A stretch of 64,000 nucleotides of DNA, taken from contig NW_024468550.1 in the NCBI RefSeq assembly GCF_001632365.1, positions 186,001-250,000 on the forward strand, given 5' to 3'. How positions within the stretch are numbered: the first letter of the stretch is position 1; every line of letters begins with the position of its first letter. This DNA is from Laetiporus sulphureus 93-53 (lineage: Eukaryota; Basidiomycota; Agaricomycetes; Polyporales; Laetiporaceae). The notes beneath the pieces are model-generated. The model was given only the letters and a program-made list of their open reading frames with translations. It had not been told where the DNA came from and searched no databases. Of this stretch, positions 47,661 to 59,430 are shown in pieces. The position numbers and the translations under genes were made by a program.

Positions 47661-49962
47661 GTGCTGTGTTCCCTCTGTCAAAACTGTGCATGCATTCTTG
47701 CCTCAACGTCAGCCATGCTGGGAAAGCAGCCTTGCTCGTGCCAGGCATGGTGACCTGCGCTTGCGATTTGAGAGAAGTTTCTGACCCTGAACTTGGTGGA
47801 TCAGAAACAGAATCAGAATCATCTGCTCCCTCACACATTTTGGTCTCAAGGTTGGCCAAGGTGAGGGAATGAATTCTCATGGTCGCTTCCAATTCTCCTC
47901 TCCTTCGATGTTGCTCAGAGGCCTTTTTGCCAGCTCGCCTTACAGATTTATACTGGTCCCCTCTTATGGCAGCCTGTGTGGACATCTTTTTGTCACCTCC
48001 CACATCCATGCTGGAACCTGGGTGTGTCTGTGACTCTGGCGACAGGAAGTGCTTGCTGAACCCTTCAAGGTCAGCTGCCGATGGGAAGCACATGGGGAAC
48101 TCTTCAGGACTGAAGGTGAGGGGAACATCGAGGGAAGGCTTTAGTGGCACCTCGTTCAGTGTCTGCACAGGTTCTTGGTGAGCAGTGTGCTCTCCCTCTG
48201 ATTCAGATGTCTGCATGAATTCTTGGTGAGCAGTGCGCTCTCCCTCTGATTCAGACATCTCGACACTCAGCTTTGGTGGCACCTTGTCCAGTGTCTGCAC
48301 AGGTTCTTGGTGAGCACTGTGCTCCGCATCCAGCTCAGATGTTTTAGCACTCACCTCCGACCGCACCATTTTCAGTACCTGATCGAGCTCTTGATGGGCA
48401 CTGCGCTCTGTCTGCAGTTCTGACTGCACCTTGTCCAGCATCTGTTTCAGCTCTTGACGAGCACTGCGTTCTGTTTGCAGCTCCGACTGTGTCTCGTTCA
48501 GCATCTGGTTTAGTTCCTCCACCATCATGCATGTTTCATTGAGCTTCAAGACCCTGATTCTGAGCACTGATTGTGCTGATTCCAGCTCAGACCACGTATT
48601 AACCAGCATCTGCTCTAGTTCCTGATGAGCACTGTGTTCTGTCTCCAGTGTCTGTGCTAGTGAGTGAGCATCGTGCTCCTCTTTCAGCTCGGATGTTTTC
48701 AGCTTCAACCGCATATTTCTGAACCTTTGCCTTAGTATCGTGTGAGCAGTGCACTTTTTTTCCAGCTCAGACATTCTGGCCTGCAGCTCCAACCGCATGT
48801 TGTTCATCGTCTGCTCTAGTACTCTGTGAGTCTTGCACTCTGCATCCACCTGATGTGTCATGGCCCTGAGATTTTCATCTAGCTAGCCTATATTGGCCAT
48901 GTACTGCAGCTCAGTCTCATCATTCCACAGCTGCAGCTTCACTTTGTTTAGCCTCTGCCTGAGTTTCCGGTGAGTGTTATGCTCCTCATCCAGCTGTGAT
49001 GTCTTGGCTTCCAGCTCTGACCGCACATTGTCCAGTGCCTGCCCAAGTTCCTGATGTGAACTGCTCTCTGCCTTCAGCATCTCCTCCAGAGTGGCATCCT
49101 TAACATGAATCTGCTCCTCCAGAGCGGCATCCTTAACACAAATCTGCTTCTCCACTTCAGCTTTCGCACATTCTGCGGTTTTCTGGGCTTTTTTGGTGGC
49201 ATAAAGTGCAGACATTTAGGTCTAATAAGTTGTCAGACCAATGCAGCTTATCTATGAATGCATTGTTACTCACCAACAATGTGAGCAGAACCACGATAAT
49301 ATAGGGGAAAAAGCTAGATCATCAATGTAGGATGAGGATTTGGTCATCCAGCACTTTCAACGAACGTAGCCTGCCACGTAGGTCCTCAATACACTTGCCC
49401 AGCATGTACAACGTGTGCTGAGTAGTGCTGATGTCCTCAACGATGTAATGATGATAAGATAATGCCTCGCCGAGAGCCCCAGTAGAAAGCCGTTGAATAT
49501 TTAATTCTCGACGATTGTAGCCAAGCCAGGTCCAAGGAGATGACCAAAGCTTGTCATGAGCAGCGTGGATTTTGACCTGCTTGTAATGAGCAGTGCTGGT
49601 AAGTGTTGAAAACTGTGATATTACAAATTTGAGGTGGTCGTCATTAAGGCCAACACCAATGGTGGAATCATCCAAATTGCTGTCCAGCGTAGTAATTGAT
49701 CTAAAGAAGATGTCCATTATGGTCACCTTGGTTTTAACAGAGGACCAAGGCCATCTGAACAGTGAGTGTGCATTCGCAGATTTGACTTTGGGGACCATCT
49801 GATCATTGCTGGCCAGAAACCTTGAGACAATTGTCAGTGCATTGAAAAGATCATCTATTTTAAAAAGACTTACCAGTTGAAAGCATCTTTTACGCTGGTG
49901 CACAGTCTGCCCAAAGACTGCTCAGTTATTTTCACATCCTCGGGGAAGGTACCTACACCCAT
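47632..49962 (-). pseudogene. single-pass membrane protein with long coiled coil, three nonsense codons
   Basis: Three exons fit: 49874-49962 (ATG at 49962), 49274-49820 and 47632-49182, with introns of 53 and 91 bp; total 728 codons. Residues 1-195 form an unrecognised soluble region (DIFFRSITTLDSNLDDSTIG; WSSPWTWLGYNRRELN). Codons 196-197 are TGA TGA, followed at once by a hydrophobic stretch SSFFPYIIVVLLTLL (198-212), so the two stops stand where a basic pair would precede a membrane helix. Residues 213 to about 450 are coiled coil with a repeated ~26-residue unit (ERSAHQEL.Q.LDKVQSELQT); the tail is Ser/Pro-rich and charged. A third stop, TAG at 48883-48885 (residue 312), lies within the coiled coil. 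The second acceptor (AAAAAGCCCAG) is my choice because nearer ones meet a stop. No indels were needed. Family unknown. Confidence 0.6.
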
Positions 49963-50930
49963 TGTGGTTAAGTTCACAAGGTGTCACGGTACCACCAGAC
50001 AAGAGATCAAAAAGACTAAAAAAGGACAGTCACGTGGAACGTGCCACCCTGATCCCTCTGATCCCAAAGAATCCCCCTGAACCCTATGTGACACAAGAGC
50101 CTCTAACTTACTAGTCGATGTGGCAGGTGCAGGAATGGGTGAGAGATATATGAAGGAGCTGGTAAGCTCAGTGGGTGCTACAGGTAGTAGACGAGGAGAA
50201 ACAATCTGAAGTTTTGTCCTCTACATGGCTGGTCTTATATACACATACAGCAGGCTATCTTATCTAAGCTACCTATCTACAGGTATAAGCTAATGGCCAT
50301 ACATGAAACAATAGGATGTTCAGAAGTAGAACAATAAGTGGGAAGATCGATGGTTGCCGCAGTAATGCGTGTGCACATCGTGCCCATCTTGGTTACCCTT
50401 TTGTTCTCTGATGTGAACATCGTGACTATCTGGGCTTCTGGCTAAACTATTAGAAAGCGGAAGGCCGATGTGTAACAATAGTTCTTGTTCCCTTTGTTCC
50501 CAAATGGGTGCCTCTATTGTATCCTGGAATAGACAGATCCGACTGTATCATCCGTGGGTCTGAACCATAACATGTGATGTGGACTACCTGATCTCTACAC
50601 ATCACGTCTGTGGCTGAGTGGTGTGAGATATTGGTGAAGCACGTGATCTGTGGCATGAGAAAAGTCACATGCGGACTTTGTGGTGAAAATCTGTGACACA
50701 AGGTCATCTACGTTTTTCATTTTGATTCCAACAGGTGAGAACTGATGGCATGCAGTGTTGCAGATCACAGATATGTTCACCAATTGTTGAGATAGATAGG
50801 TCTGTTCTTCCAGAAGCCCAGAGAACTCAGATGGAAGACCTAACCACGATACAAGAAGTGCACAGGAGTGCAATCAAGGGTAATATGGTGGAGGCCAGCA
50901 TCGCATAGATTTTGGGATGCATCATAATGG
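49963..50930. other. upstream region; possible small minus-strand frame at 50595-50873
   Basis: A 92-codon minus frame starting at ATG 50873 (SQQLVNISVICNTACHQFSP) sits beside spacer S3 and could be a 5' exon of a further cluster gene. It has no recognisable domain and its downstream continuation is full of stops. The rest is anonymous. Confidence 0.25.
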
Positions 50931-51660
50931 CCTTGAGGATGCATCACAGTGGTCAACACCAATGTGATTGTGAGCCAGGGGAGAGTGAGAATGGTAAGAC
51001 AGGATGCATTAGTAAGATGTGTCACAGCGATCAACACTGATGCGATCGTGACAAAGTGGAGATGGGTGAGCCAGGGAAAAGCATGACATGACAAGGACGA
51101 GACACGTTGGTGGCTGAACAAATTAGTTATCAGCTTAGTCATTAGCTTCTCCTTAGCTCTATGGCTCTACTTGCCTGCTCAACATTCAACTCTCACTCCT
51201 CTGATCATGTCAGTGTTGACCGACGTGATTGAGATCACTGCTCTCTCTTCCCTCTAATCATGTCAGTGTTGACCAGCACGATTGCAGTCACTCTTTTCTT
51301 GACTCTCGACTCTTTTGGCTCTCTTCTAGTTACTTTTCTGCTCAACTCTCGACTCTCTTGGCTCTTTTCTAGTTATTTTCCTGCTCGACTCTCTCCCCTC
51401 TAATCGCATCAGTGTTGACCGACATGATTGAAGTCATTGCCTTCTTTCTGCTTTACAACTCTCTTCCCCCGATGCGATTGCAGTCACTGCCTTCTTCTAC
51501 TTTCACGTGTCTGTGTTGACTGAGGTGAGGACGAATCAACAGACATGAATGGCCAATCGGCGCAGTCAGCGCAGTCAGACTGCCCTCATCCACTCAAGAT
51601 GAGCAAGTTCTCACTGTTCACATTGCATATTTCAAACATCATGTTGTGGACCGACGTGAG
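50931..51660. promoter_or_regulatory. palindromic spacer with outward-pointing GTGTTGACC motifs (S3)
   Basis: GTCAACACCAATGTGATTG (about 50954) and ATCAACACTGATGCGATCG (about 51019) point left. GTGTTGACCGACGTGATTG (about 51212), GTGTTGACCAGCACGATTG (about 51266), GTGTTGACCGACATGATTG (about 51412) and GTGTTGACTGAGGTGAGG (about 51512) point right. The centre near 51130 (TTAGTTATCAGCTTAGTCAT) recurs in inverted form in spacer S5 near 63145. TCGACTCTCTTGGCTC-type pyrimidine-rich repeats separate the right-hand motifs. Confidence 0.6.
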
Positions 51661-51728
51661 CGAGTTCTCGCTGCATATTGCCAAACTGAGCTATGATGTG
51701 CTACATTGTACGGAAATGTTCTTGACAA

Positions 51729-54194
51729 TCACAAGCCACTGTAAGACTGAGCGAGGTCATGGACCCATTGGTATCCCTCTCTCGAGACGTGCAAAATGTG
51801 CTCCACATACTCATCGGTGCGCTCATTGAGCCATTTTTCATTATAGAATTTGATAGATAGGTCGCAAACAGGCTCACATCTTGTGAGCTTGACGACTGTG
51901 GTGTCTCCTTGAGACTAAGCAATATGCCTCTCATGATGATGTCACAATGTTGGCTTGGATCCTCTGTTGCTGTAGCCACTTGCTACGTCCATGCGCACAT
52001 TGTCGATGATGTCCATCATGGCATCAAAATTGTGCCTCCACAGAAGGATGGTAACTTGATAGCAAGGTCGGTGTGTAACTTCCTTTGTGGCTGATTCATC
52101 TGAGCTCATGCCATTGTCCCCCAAGATTTCGAGAATTCTCAAAGATTTGACCATTGTGACTTCATGAATTGATTCTCTGCAAAGCGGATTTTTACATTGC
52201 AAACCTGCTTTCTCCTTTTCCAATGCTGTGTGAAAAATTTAGACTGGTGCATGTGCTTAAACGCAAAATTATTACCTTGCATCTGCGTTCTCACTTCCTC
52301 ACCTGCTTGCAAACCCCCTCACGATGTTGGTATCACCACTGGTCAGCCTTGGTCCTCGACTTCTGCCTCGCCTGCCCTGTGACATGATCCTGCATGACTA
52401 GAGGCCAGACATTGAGCCAGCCTGAGCAGATGCGCTTGAACTTTTCCAGAAAGGCATCCTCTCAATATGCTATGGAAGCTGTTGCAACTAGCTGGCCTCC
52501 CTTGGCTGTCAAGCACCACAGCTCCTTCATCTGTCTCTTACACAGTATGCTGGCCAAGTAAGAACAGATTGCACAATTCCATGGATTGTTGTACGGTGAT
52601 TCGGTGGTGAAGTGGAGATCTTGTGTGTTAGGGCCCGAGCCAAAACCTTGCAAATAGGATTTAACTACATCTACCGGCATGGCAACGTGGCTGCTAATGA
52701 AGTCCTCATCTTCAAAAGCATCAAAATACTCTGCAAAAATCCGCCGAACTTCACTCAAATGGAAAGTACGGTCACCCAAAGCCGTGAATCTTCAGCGGTC
52801 AGCTTCAACTTGATTTGTCTCAGCCTTATTCCTAGCTCGTTGCCTCTCCGCTGTCTTATCCAGAGGTGGCAGCAGAATCAGTGCATTGATTGATATAGAT
52901 GCCACCATTGATGAAGACGTGCATAGCGGCAGAGGATTGTGCACACCACTTGGGTTTTCTGATGGCAGCAGATATTGTTAGGGAGATGGTGATAGAGACT
53001 GCATGTGATCAGAGGCTTGTAAAAATGGTGTAGATTCTCGCATCATTGACAGGAGTGGAAGCGGAGGTGGTACCTGTTGGGAGAGAGATAGTTTGAGGAC
53101 CTATATCTCATCAGTGTCTTTTCAATCACATGTCCTGGATGATTGTCTCACCTGCATATCAGCATTGACCTTTGCCTCTAGAGCCAGCATTTTGTGCTCA
53201 CGATCAGCCGCTAGGCGATCCCTCTCCCTGCGAGAATCTTTCTGAATGGTTTCGATTTTGGCAGTCAATTCCATAATGGCATTGTCCTTCTCTCTCAAGT
53301 CCAGCTGAAGGCGGTGCACCTCCTGCAGGCTGTCATGGAGTTCTGTCCATATCTCCACATTCTTATCAGCATGCACCGCAGCCATAGCTTGCAGATGACT
53401 GTTCTGTGCCACAATCTCGTCCTGTTGAGCACAAAGCTGCTGCTCATATGGAGCTGCTCGTCGAGTCCATTTTGCTAGCTCACGGCTATTCTATGTCTGT
53501 GTCCTAGATGTGTCCAGCATCTCCTGCACTACTGCAAGAGTTGTAGTTAAGTCATTGCTGTGAGCCCGCAGTTCACCTTGCAATGTAGTGATCTGTCAGC
53601 ATGCCATTCTTAACGTGCTACTGTCAGAACTGCTCGCTTGGTGACATAGGCACCTCAGCATTGCTTGCTGATATAAACTCGGAGTCTCCACCTCCACGAT
53701 GTGAACCTTTAAGCTCTGCAAGGCCAATGACGATGATGCCTCACTCTCATCAGATGGAGACAGTCTGCGTGAGTTTCTGGGCATCTCAGATGGTGTGGAC
53801 GTGGTGAAAGCCACTTGAAGACTGGATGATGGGGTGGTGATCAAAGTGACTTGGAGACCGTGGGCCACAGACAAAGCAGCTTCATTTGTTTGGAATATCT
53901 GGGATGGTAACGGACTTGGCAGCATAAGAGATTGCTTGATGGCCCGAGGCAATGTAGGTGGGGGTGAAATTTATCGGTGAAAAGGTTTGAACTGGAACCA
54001 CATCACAATTTGAGCAGTCTGAAGTGAGTTTAATGTTAACAGATGAAGTTCTGACACTGATGAAAAATGACATGTACCAAAGAATCGACTTCCATTGGCT
54101 GCTCATTCAATTCCTGGAATGTGTCTGGCATTCCACTCATCGACTCCGACTCCTGATGTAAAGTGCTATGGGCAGAGGAATGGCCCAAATCCAT
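51729..54194 (-). pseudogene. large lineage-specific protein gene, nine nonsense codons, frame otherwise intact
   Basis: Four exons fit: 54078-54194 (ATG at 54194), 53152-54018, 52323-53073 and 51729-52225, with introns of 59, 78 and 97 bp, together 744 codons with all phases matching. Order: Ser-rich N-terminus; a coiled coil at about residues 195-325 (QEVHRLQLDLREKDNAIMEL); a Pro-rich linker; RTFHLSEVRRIFAEYFDAFE; a Cys-containing segment (NNPWNCAICSYLASILCKRQ); and a C-terminal region with LGDNGMSSDES, PVCDLSIKFYNEKWLN. The C-terminal signature recalls unnamed proteins common in agaricomycete genomes; I cannot name a function. Internal stops: TGA at 53596, 52792, 52462, 52333 and 51942; TAG at 53491 and 51915; TAA at 53971 and 52978 (lowest coordinate of each). 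Each is one C-to-T step from CGA, CAG or CAA. No frameshift is needed anywhere. Confidence 0.6.
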
Positions 54195-55103
54195 TGTATG
54201 GAAAGTGACGATTGCTGATGAAAACAGGAAGCATAGAGAGGAGGGAGATTGTGATGGTTAATGAGCTACGAAGACAGGACACGCTTCTGATAACCTGCGC
54301 TGATGAATGAACGTAGGTAGCACAGAGAAAAGTGCTCATGCATGTCAACACTCACACGAGAGGAGTAGATGAGTTTGGTAGGTGAGTTTGGTGGGTGTGT
54401 AGGCAGCCTTTTATAGATTGTCCAGTTAACAAAAAAAACTGTGAGCAGTGGACTAGTATTTATTGTCGAAGTATACACGAGATGATAATAGAGGTGTGAG
54501 CAGCTGGTATCAATGGACTATTTTTTGTCAAAGTATAGGCGAGACAATGAACGGCAAGATAATAGAACTAAAACTGTGAGCGGCTGGTATCAATGAACTA
54601 GTTTTTTTGTCGAAGTATAGGTGAGACAATGAAACAACCTTTTATAGATGCGAGATAATAGATACAACACAACAAGCTTATAGTCTAACAAGCGGTATAG
54701 ATGAGATAATAGATGTGAGATAACAGAAGCTTGGTATGCACTGATGATGTAGGACCAGCTTATAGTCTAAAAGCTTGTTATGTGCTGATGACATAGAACT
54801 GCACCAGTTACTCAGTGATTTTCCAGTGCCGGACGCAACTTCGAACATAGAGCAAGCACACTCACGTGCTCATGTTGACCAATGTGAGAACATGAGGGAC
54901 TCCTCACATTGTTCCATTGCTCCCTTACATCATGTTCGTGTTGGTGTTGACCGACGTGACTGACTCTCCACTGCATTTTCATTACATTGTGTTGGTGTTA
55001 ATCAATGCGACAAGCTCTCTACTGCATACTACATCGTTGAATGATGCTAGCTGGTTCTCGCTGCACATTTTCAAATCAACAATTCTAGTATTACACTGAC
55101 ACC
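54195..55103. promoter_or_regulatory. divergent intergenic region with short tandem repeats and GTGTTGACC motifs (S4)
   Basis: Between the start of the minus-strand gene (54194) and the kinase gene start (55104). At 54436-54640 about three degenerate units share GTGAGC.GCTGGTATCAATG, ACTA and TTGTCGAAGTATAGG. At 54872, 54941 and 54993 GTTGACCAATGTGAG, GTGTTGACCGACGTGACTG and GTGTTAATCAATGCGAC point toward the kinase gene. No left-pointing copies are evident here, unlike S1, S3 and S5. Confidence 0.5.
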
Positions 55104-57349
55104 ATGCTCGACTTTAAGTATAAGCTAGGCTCTCTGACATCTTCATTAGGATCAGACTCAGACTCAGCTGTTGTCACCGGACCACACCGTGCAAGTGTGA
55201 TGGTGACACCAAAGAAGAAAGTGGTACCCATAGCAGTCCACAGCACTCCTTCTGAACCATCCTCTGCAAATTCAGAGCTCAATCCAAAGGTGACCGTCAT
55301 ATCTATTAGGTACAATTTGGATGCAGAATTGGGTGGATGGATGGATTTTGGTGGTGTAGAAAATGTCGCTGGATTCTTGTGGCAATTGCTGGATGAAGGA
55401 CTTCATCCAAAGGAAAAAACAGTTCTTTGACAAGGCGTACCCAATTATCTGCGCAAGCATTGTCTGAACGGATGATCGACGCTGGACGCAGACTTCAGAC
55501 GGGAGTTTCAAATGTATTCCATCTTTCTTGATATATTCTGCTCTATCAAAAAGGATTTCCAGGATATTGTATCAGGGAAGATCAAGGGTACCGCAAAGAA
55601 CGTGTACAATGTGAAGCAATGTCACTCCGTGTCAAAATTAGCTACCAGCCCAGATTTTGTGGTGCACAGCGACAGTTGCCATATTTGTTTTGAGCCTACA
55701 GGGCCCAAATATTGCCATATGCATAGCTTTGTTGACTTCAAGTTGGATCATGACACGAACAGGCAAAAGAACAGGTTACAGCTTGCTGCATATGCCCACC
55801 AAGCTCTCATTGACCAATCAGACTGTCACTTCATATTGTCGTTCATCATAACTAATAAGCGACTTCAGATTTATGGATACGATAGAAGTGGCAAATGATA
55901 CTCTGACTTGGTCAATTTCCACACCCATCGTCATCTTCTCATCCTCGTGATTCTCATTCTCCTATGGTCCGATGAAGTATTTAAAGATCCTGATATCGTG
56001 TTCTATCCAACAGCATGCATCCCTCCAAAGATCGAGGCCATAATTACATTGCGGGATTTCAATATTATTCCTCAGGTTGTGGAGGTTATCGATCAGAAAG
56101 TGCAGACCACAAAAGATGACATCGTCATGAACGCGATGCGCTACACTCGTTGCTGTGCAATTTGATCACGTGAGATGACCTGCTGGTTCAGGACCGTCAG
56201 AAATAGTCGCTTTACGTGCATCTTGAAGGATTACTGGCATGCAGTTAATTGATCCTCAGAGGCACAGACATTGTCATGTGCCTTGAATCTCAATGGAGTA
56301 GGCCAATTGATGGCGTTCAAGGAAGGAGAGAGGGTTTCCGACATACAGGGGAAGCAATTTCTTATCAAGCCCACTTTATTTTTGCTCGAGAAACATGACA
56401 CTGATAGAAGTGTCGAAACCTCTTATGCCACCAACCGCATTCGATGCCAACTCCTACTTGAACGATACAATGGACCGTTATCGTATGCACCGGACCCTCA
56501 GATGTTCCTCATAGCATTTCGCGACTGCGTCTGTGGTAAGTCGTGTGATAAATGTAAGTGACCTTGTCATGTCTAACTATCAGATAGGGCACAGGAACTT
56601 GCTCTTGAAATGAAAAATTCTCCACCGTGATGTCAGCATCAACAATTTGATGTATTTTTCTACTAAGCGGCAGTACAATATGGGAAAAATCATTGATTTG
56701 GACCTGGCGGCCAACGTCGAGAAGCTGTGGAGTTTGAATAAGGATGGTGGAGCAACTGCAGGCAATTTGTGAACAGTGAGCATATTCCTTCATTTAAGCG
56801 ATGCTCACTTACTTATGGCTTTGTGTATGTCAAGGGCACATACGCATTTCAATCAGCGAAAGTACTGTTTACTACCGACAATAACATCTCTATTTTCAGC
56901 CTGCACGATCATATGGACGATCTGGAGTCATTCTTCTATATGTTTGCATATTATTGTGCCATGCTGCAGAGGCTGACGAAGGATGCGCAGCCAGTTGCTA
57001 TGTTACAGGTTGAAAAATTCAAGGTTTGGGGCGATATCACTGAGCATGCAGAACAGTGCACAAATTTAAAGGTGTCAGCGTTGACCAATTCAAGCTGGCT
57101 GTCATTGTTCCAGGTGACACCTTACATGCACAATGCATGGACATTGGTTTCAAAACCAATGTGGGACTTTCTGCATACTCACGTCATCTTTTTTTTTTTT
57201 TTTTTTGCATTTATTTCTATCCCGTGCTATGTGCAGTGTTTAAAGGGAGAATGTACAGGCACAGGCGTACGCTACAGTGTGGCGCAACTCAGGGTGGGCA
57301 CAACGAAGGGGAGGGGGAAGAAAGGGTGGCAGAGCTGCAGGTGGGGCGA

Positions 57350-57946
57350 TTAGCCTGGGTCGAATGAGGCAAGGCTCGCAGAAGTGAAAGCAGGGGTGGT
57401 GGCAATGAAGAACGCGAGATGGTCCAAGCTCTCTGGGTGTTTCCATAGGTGGCGGAGGTGGGTGCGGGTTGGAGTGGCAATGTCGAATAGAATGCACTGG
57501 GCGTCATCGTGCAGCGGGCAGCTAAGCAGAGTGTGGGTGCGTGAGTTAAGGAGCGCAGGGTTGCAAATGCACCCGCGAAAGCTACGGTGATATCGGGAAT
57601 TAAAGAAAGTGCCGATGTGGCCATGACCGATGACGGCCTGGACAAATCGACCCTCGGTGTTTCGAGAATAGTCTCCTGAGCGGAAGATAGAATGAAGGGT
57701 GGTGGAAGGAGCCCAGGGCCAGGCTTCACGCAGTGCAGTGGGACGATCAGTAGCCGCATACTCCACCTGCCAAGAGGAGGTCACTCGCTCACGTGCCCAC
57801 CTCCGCACCCACGCAATTGTGGGGCAGACACTTTCGGGTTGGGACACAGCTGCCTTGGTGAGGCGGTCGGCCACTTCGTTGCCCAGTACACCATGGTGAC
57901 CAGGCATCCAAACCAGCGTGATTTTCAGGTTAGGGAAATCGCCCAT
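57350..57946 (-). pseudogene. LINE RNase H C-terminal part and zinc-finger-like tail
   Basis: A 198-codon frame holding LVWMPGHHGVLGNEVADRLT, the late His and Asp motif of RNase H, then a conserved-looking tail with HIGTFFNSRYHRSFRGCICN and a CxC..H..C pattern (CICNPALLNSRTHTLLSCPL). It is out of frame with the upstream RT-RNase H part, so at least one frameshift lies at about 57950-58160. Confidence 0.8.
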
Positions 57947-58159
57947 GAGCAGCGTGAGATGGTTTCAGAAAGTGAGTGAGAAGGGCTGCCCTGGGTGGGG
58001 GGTCAAGAAAAAAAGGAGAGACAGGGCAGCGCGGTTGTCTGCGCAAATGTAAATGGTGGAAATGTTTGGATAGGCAGTAAGGAAGCCTCAAAAATAGGAA
58101 GACACGGTCGTGATGGTGAAGAGCTCCACATCAAAGACCTCGGCTCGATGCCCCATTCC

Positions 58160-59085
58160 TCATGCATGTTGAAATTTTAGGGCAGATTGATGGTAGATAC
58201 ATGCACCTGCTCCTGCTGCACGATGACGGGGGGCTGGTAGTGGATGAGAGGTTTGGAAGCCATCGGTGAACACCCAGAGGGCTGTGGGGTCTGAAAAGTG
58301 AGCGGATAAACGTGGGTTAAGAACAGAGTCTACATGGTGGATGGATGCTTCCTTAGTGGGAGCAGGAATGAGTGTGACTACCCGCGTGCCCCATGGGTGC
58401 AGCGCCTCCCATGGTGGCTGGAGGAAAGGGTTAGTGTGCATGGGGTCACGTGGCAGTTCCTCCTCTAGTGTAGTGACCGGAGTGTGCTCTGCACGGTAAT
58501 GGCGTATGGACGGGTTGAGGAGGGTGAACTGGGGCGGGTATAGGTGGGCCTGATCACTCATGCAGGTGGCGACGGGGTGGTGCTGTGGGAGCATGAGCAG
58601 TCGCACTGCCGCGAGGTTCGATAGGCGTTGTAGCTGCTGCTTCATTGGGAGCACGCTGGCAATGAGGTTCAGGGTGACTTGTGGAGTGGACTTCCACGCT
58701 CTGAGGAACCACTGCAGCGCCATGGTTTGGATGCGTTCGAGCGGGTAGAAAAGGGCACACGGCGCACGGGGATTGTACCAGACGGGGCTGCCAAAGGTGA
58801 GCATGGGCAAAATGGTAGAGAGATAGAGGAGGCGGGCTTGGGTGACTGAGATGCCGTGCTGGGTGTTCGTGAGTTGGTATAGGACGATGACCCGTGATTG
58901 AGCACGCGCTGCCATGACACGGATGTGGTGCTCGAACGATAGGGTACGGTCAAGCCAGAGGCCGAGCCACCTGAGGTAGGGCTTCAGCTCCAGATGTGTT
59001 TGGTGGCCGTCCCACTGAAAAATTAAAGGGGGGTTAGAGGATAGGCCAGCGGCCGATGAACAGAAGTGAAGGAGCTCTGTTTTGG
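58160..59085 (-). pseudogene. LINE reverse transcriptase C-terminal (thumb) region and start of RNase H
   Basis: The frame is open over the whole segment. It begins PKTELLHF, the region just after the RT catalytic core, and continues LRWLGLWLDRTLSFEHHIRV and LLYLSTILPMLTFGSPVWYN, typical of LINE RTs. It ends in VFTDGFQTSHP, the first catalytic Asp region of RNase H. The RT catalytic YxDD block is missing because of the truncation. The first ATG lies partly in the target duplication and is not a real start. Confidence 0.8.
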
Positions 59086-59321
59086 GCATGCCCAGGTCAC
59101 CTTAGCCTACAAAGCAGAAAATCAAAAGCAACCAATTTCACAGTTGGGAATAGATGAGAAGCTCACACAAGCAGCTTGCAACTATGAAAGATTCGTCTGC
59201 ATCTTGAACGAGATGATTGATTGGCTTAGAGACCCTCAGGACCTCCAAAGCATTGTGAAATCTGTCGAACCCATTCTTCACCTTGAAGATGTCCCACCAC
59301 CTGATGATGTCAGCTCCTCCA

Positions 59322-59430
59322 CGATGCACGTTGACCCTACAACGCACGTCAGCCCTACGATACACATCGGCCCTATGATGCACATCGACTCTACGATGCA
59401 TGTCGATCCTACGACGCATCTTCACCCACT
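59322..59430 (+). repeat. 18-bp tandem repeat encoding a His/Pro hexapeptide
   Basis: Six units of 18 bp encode TMHVDP, TTHVSP, TIHIGP, MMHIDS, TMHVDP and TTHLHP within the kinase gene's C-terminal extension. Synonymous and conservative changes among units suggest the repeat existed while the protein was still under selection. Confidence 0.8.

Larger units (their letters stand above)
57189..59085 (-). mobile_element. 5'-truncated LINE (non-LTR retrotransposon) inside the kinase gene
   Basis: Minus-strand element ending in an A-tract (poly-T 57189-57206). It carries the end of the reverse transcriptase region and an RNase H domain. It starts abruptly at 59085, directly after the RT active-site region would lie, as expected for 5' truncation during target-primed reverse transcription. 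Flanks GCATACTCACGTCATC (57173-57188) and GCATGCCCAGGTCACC (59086-59101) match at about 12 of 16 positions and look like a diverged target duplication. Confidence 0.8.
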
